Shown: positions 6,246 through 6,753 of the stretch, piece by piece
Numbering within the stretch: position 1 is the stretch's first letter
Layout: every line of letters starts with the position of its first letter
The notes under the pieces: model-generated
What the model saw: only the letters and a program-made list of their open reading frames with translations
Told to the model about the DNA's origin: nothing
Database searches by the model: none
From: an uncultured Methylococcaceae bacterium
GTDB lineage: Bacteria > Pseudomonadota > Gammaproteobacteria > Methylococcales > Methylomonadaceae
Length of the DNA: 6,753 nucleotides
Direction: 5' to 3'
Assembly (NCBI GenBank): GCA_903903765.1
Contig: CAIVAH010000042.1
Coordinates: forward strand, 1-6,753
Position numbers and translations under genes: made by a program

Positions 6246-6273
6246 ATTTTAAATAAGACTTAGCTCCATGCAA
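6246..6273 (-). promoter_or_regulatory. candidate promoter of the DUF6763-NTPase-metA-Bfd cluster
   Basis: On the minus strand TTGCAT (6273-6268) and TAAAAT (6251-6246) are spaced by 16 bases, 43 bases before the first start codon of the cluster. Each box departs from the sigma-70 consensus by one or two bases. An inverted repeat AAATAAG/CTTATTT (6251-6257 and 6292-6298) overlaps the region and could be an operator. I see no recognisable MetJ box array. Confidence 0.4.
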
Positions 6274-6363
6274 AGTCGCACGGGGCAAAAACTTATTTTA
6301 CGGGCGGGTATATTAACATTTTGCATCTTAACACGCCTGATAGTTACATTATATAAGCCTTAA

Positions 6364-6393
6364 TTGCAAACTAGGCCTACTTTGAGGGATAAT
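6364..6393 (+). promoter_or_regulatory. candidate promoter of leuC
   Basis: TTGCAA (6364-6369) and GATAAT (6388-6393) are 18 bases apart, about 94 bases before the leuC start. A second, weaker pair, TTGCAT (6321-6326) and TACATT (6345-6350), also with an 18-base spacer, lies upstream. Either would leave an untranslated leader of roughly 85-130 bases. Confidence 0.35.
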
Positions 6394-6415
6394 ATTCTAT
6401 TACGCATTATTTAGT

Positions 6416-6476
6416 ATGTTGCTGAATAGACTTTGTAACTCGCCATACGCTCATTAAGAGCTTGTATGCAAGCTTT
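6416..6476 (+). promoter_or_regulatory. possible leucine leader peptide and hairpin before leuC
   Basis: A 13-codon frame starting at ATG 6416 reads MLLNRLCNSPYAH and stops at 6455-6457; three of its first six residues are leucine. Its stop codon touches a hairpin, A-GAGCTTG (6457-6464) with CAAGCTTT (6469-6476), about eight pairs around a TATG loop, ending just before the GGAA (6477-6480) that precedes the leuC ATG. The layout recalls leucine-responsive attenuation, but the short frame has no Shine-Dalgarno sequence and the hairpin has no T-run. It may be chance. Confidence 0.2.
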
Positions 6477-6486
6477 GGAATACGCA

Positions 6487-6753
6487 ATGAAAAAGACCAT
6501 GTACGAAAAAATTTGGGACAGTCACCTTGTAGTTGACGAGGCTGGTCAGGCTCCCTTGCTTTACGTTGATCGCCATTTGATGCATGAAGTAACCAGTCCC
6601 CAAGCTTTTGAAGGCTTAAAATTATCGGGACGTAAAGTTCGCAATCCGCATAGTATTTTAGCCACAATGGATCATTGTGTACCGACTAAAAATAGACATT
6701 TGCCGATTGCAGATCCTATTGCTAAAAAACAAATTGAAACCATGGCGGACAAC
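6487..6753 (+). CDS. leuC: 3-isopropylmalate dehydratase large subunit, N-terminal part
   Basis: LeuC with LeuD isomerises 2-isopropylmalate to 3-isopropylmalate in leucine synthesis, using a [4Fe-4S] cluster. Only 89 codons are in the window. They match the family start closely: KTMYEKIWDSH (3-13), PLLYVDRHLMHEVTSPQAF (23-41) and the ATMDHCVPT segment (59-67), which corresponds to ATMDHNVST in E. coli. The three cluster cysteines lie beyond the edge. The start is ATG 6487, with a modest GGAA (6477-6480) six bases upstream. The gene is divergent from the metA cluster across 283 bases. leuD and leuB may follow, but that cannot be seen. Confidence 0.92.
   Translation, partial: MKKTMYEKIWDSHLVVDEAGQAPLLYVDRHLMHEVTSPQAFEGLKLSGRKVRNPHSILATMDHCVPTKNRHLPIADPIAKKQIETMADN

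Noticed and set aside
6251..6298. Riboswitch-like fold (AAATAAG/CTTATTT enclosing GACTT/AAGTC)
   Set aside because: It overlaps the likely promoter of the minus-strand cluster and lies upstream of the likely leuC start, so it would not be in either transcript. No known riboswitch core is seen.
6407..6667. Minus-strand 86-codon frame
   Set aside because: It is the antisense of leuC and its leader; the plus-strand identity with LeuC is clear.

Overview
The window looks like two unrelated bacterial genomes joined end to end. Bases 1 to about 1650 are GC-rich (53-68% in the stretches I counted). They carry the start of a rhodanese-domain gene and a complete pyruvate kinase whose sequence style suggests Verrucomicrobiota, a taxonomic impression only. 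From about 1650 to the end the DNA is AT-rich (about 35-43% GC in the stretches I counted), and every recognisable gene there looks gammaproteobacterial. At the seam an mnmG gene read from the right loses its last quarter and runs straight into the antisense of the pyruvate kinase. A chimeric contig or clone is the simplest explanation; a real transfer or rearrangement is possible but less likely.

Layout: rhodanese-like gene (minus, partial) and pyk (plus), divergent. Junction at about 1640-1655. mnmG (minus, lacking its 3' end). A 58-residue basic protein (plus) divergent from mnmG. A two-helix membrane protein (minus) convergent with that small gene. Then a tightly spaced minus-strand cluster, transcribed from about 6200 leftwards: an acidic protein resembling DUF6763, a P-loop NTPase of unknown function, a MetA-type homoserine acyltransferase and a Bfd-like [2Fe-2S] protein, with gaps of 11-19 bases. 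Finally leuC (plus, start only), divergent from the cluster.

The most interesting item is the small gene at 3121-3297. Its basic C-terminal part has the spacing K-x2-Y-x-R-x2-KH also found in the ribosome-rescue factor ArfA. A near-perfect hairpin of about 24 paired positions starts two codons after that motif and includes the stop codon. In E. coli arfA a hairpin in the same place causes RNase III cleavage or termination, giving a non-stop mRNA; tmRNA then keeps ArfA low unless trans-translation fails. I infer the same self-sensing circuit here, in a protein that otherwise does not look like classical ArfA.

The rest is mostly housekeeping: glycolysis (pyk), tRNA wobble modification (mnmG), methionine (metA) and leucine (leuC) synthesis. 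The metA operon is notable for carrying two uncharacterised proteins and a ferredoxin-like protein. There are no RNA genes, CRISPR arrays, insertion sequences or intergenic stretches over 300 bases. The longest gap, 6204-6486, holds two divergent promoter candidates and a short leader region before leuC.
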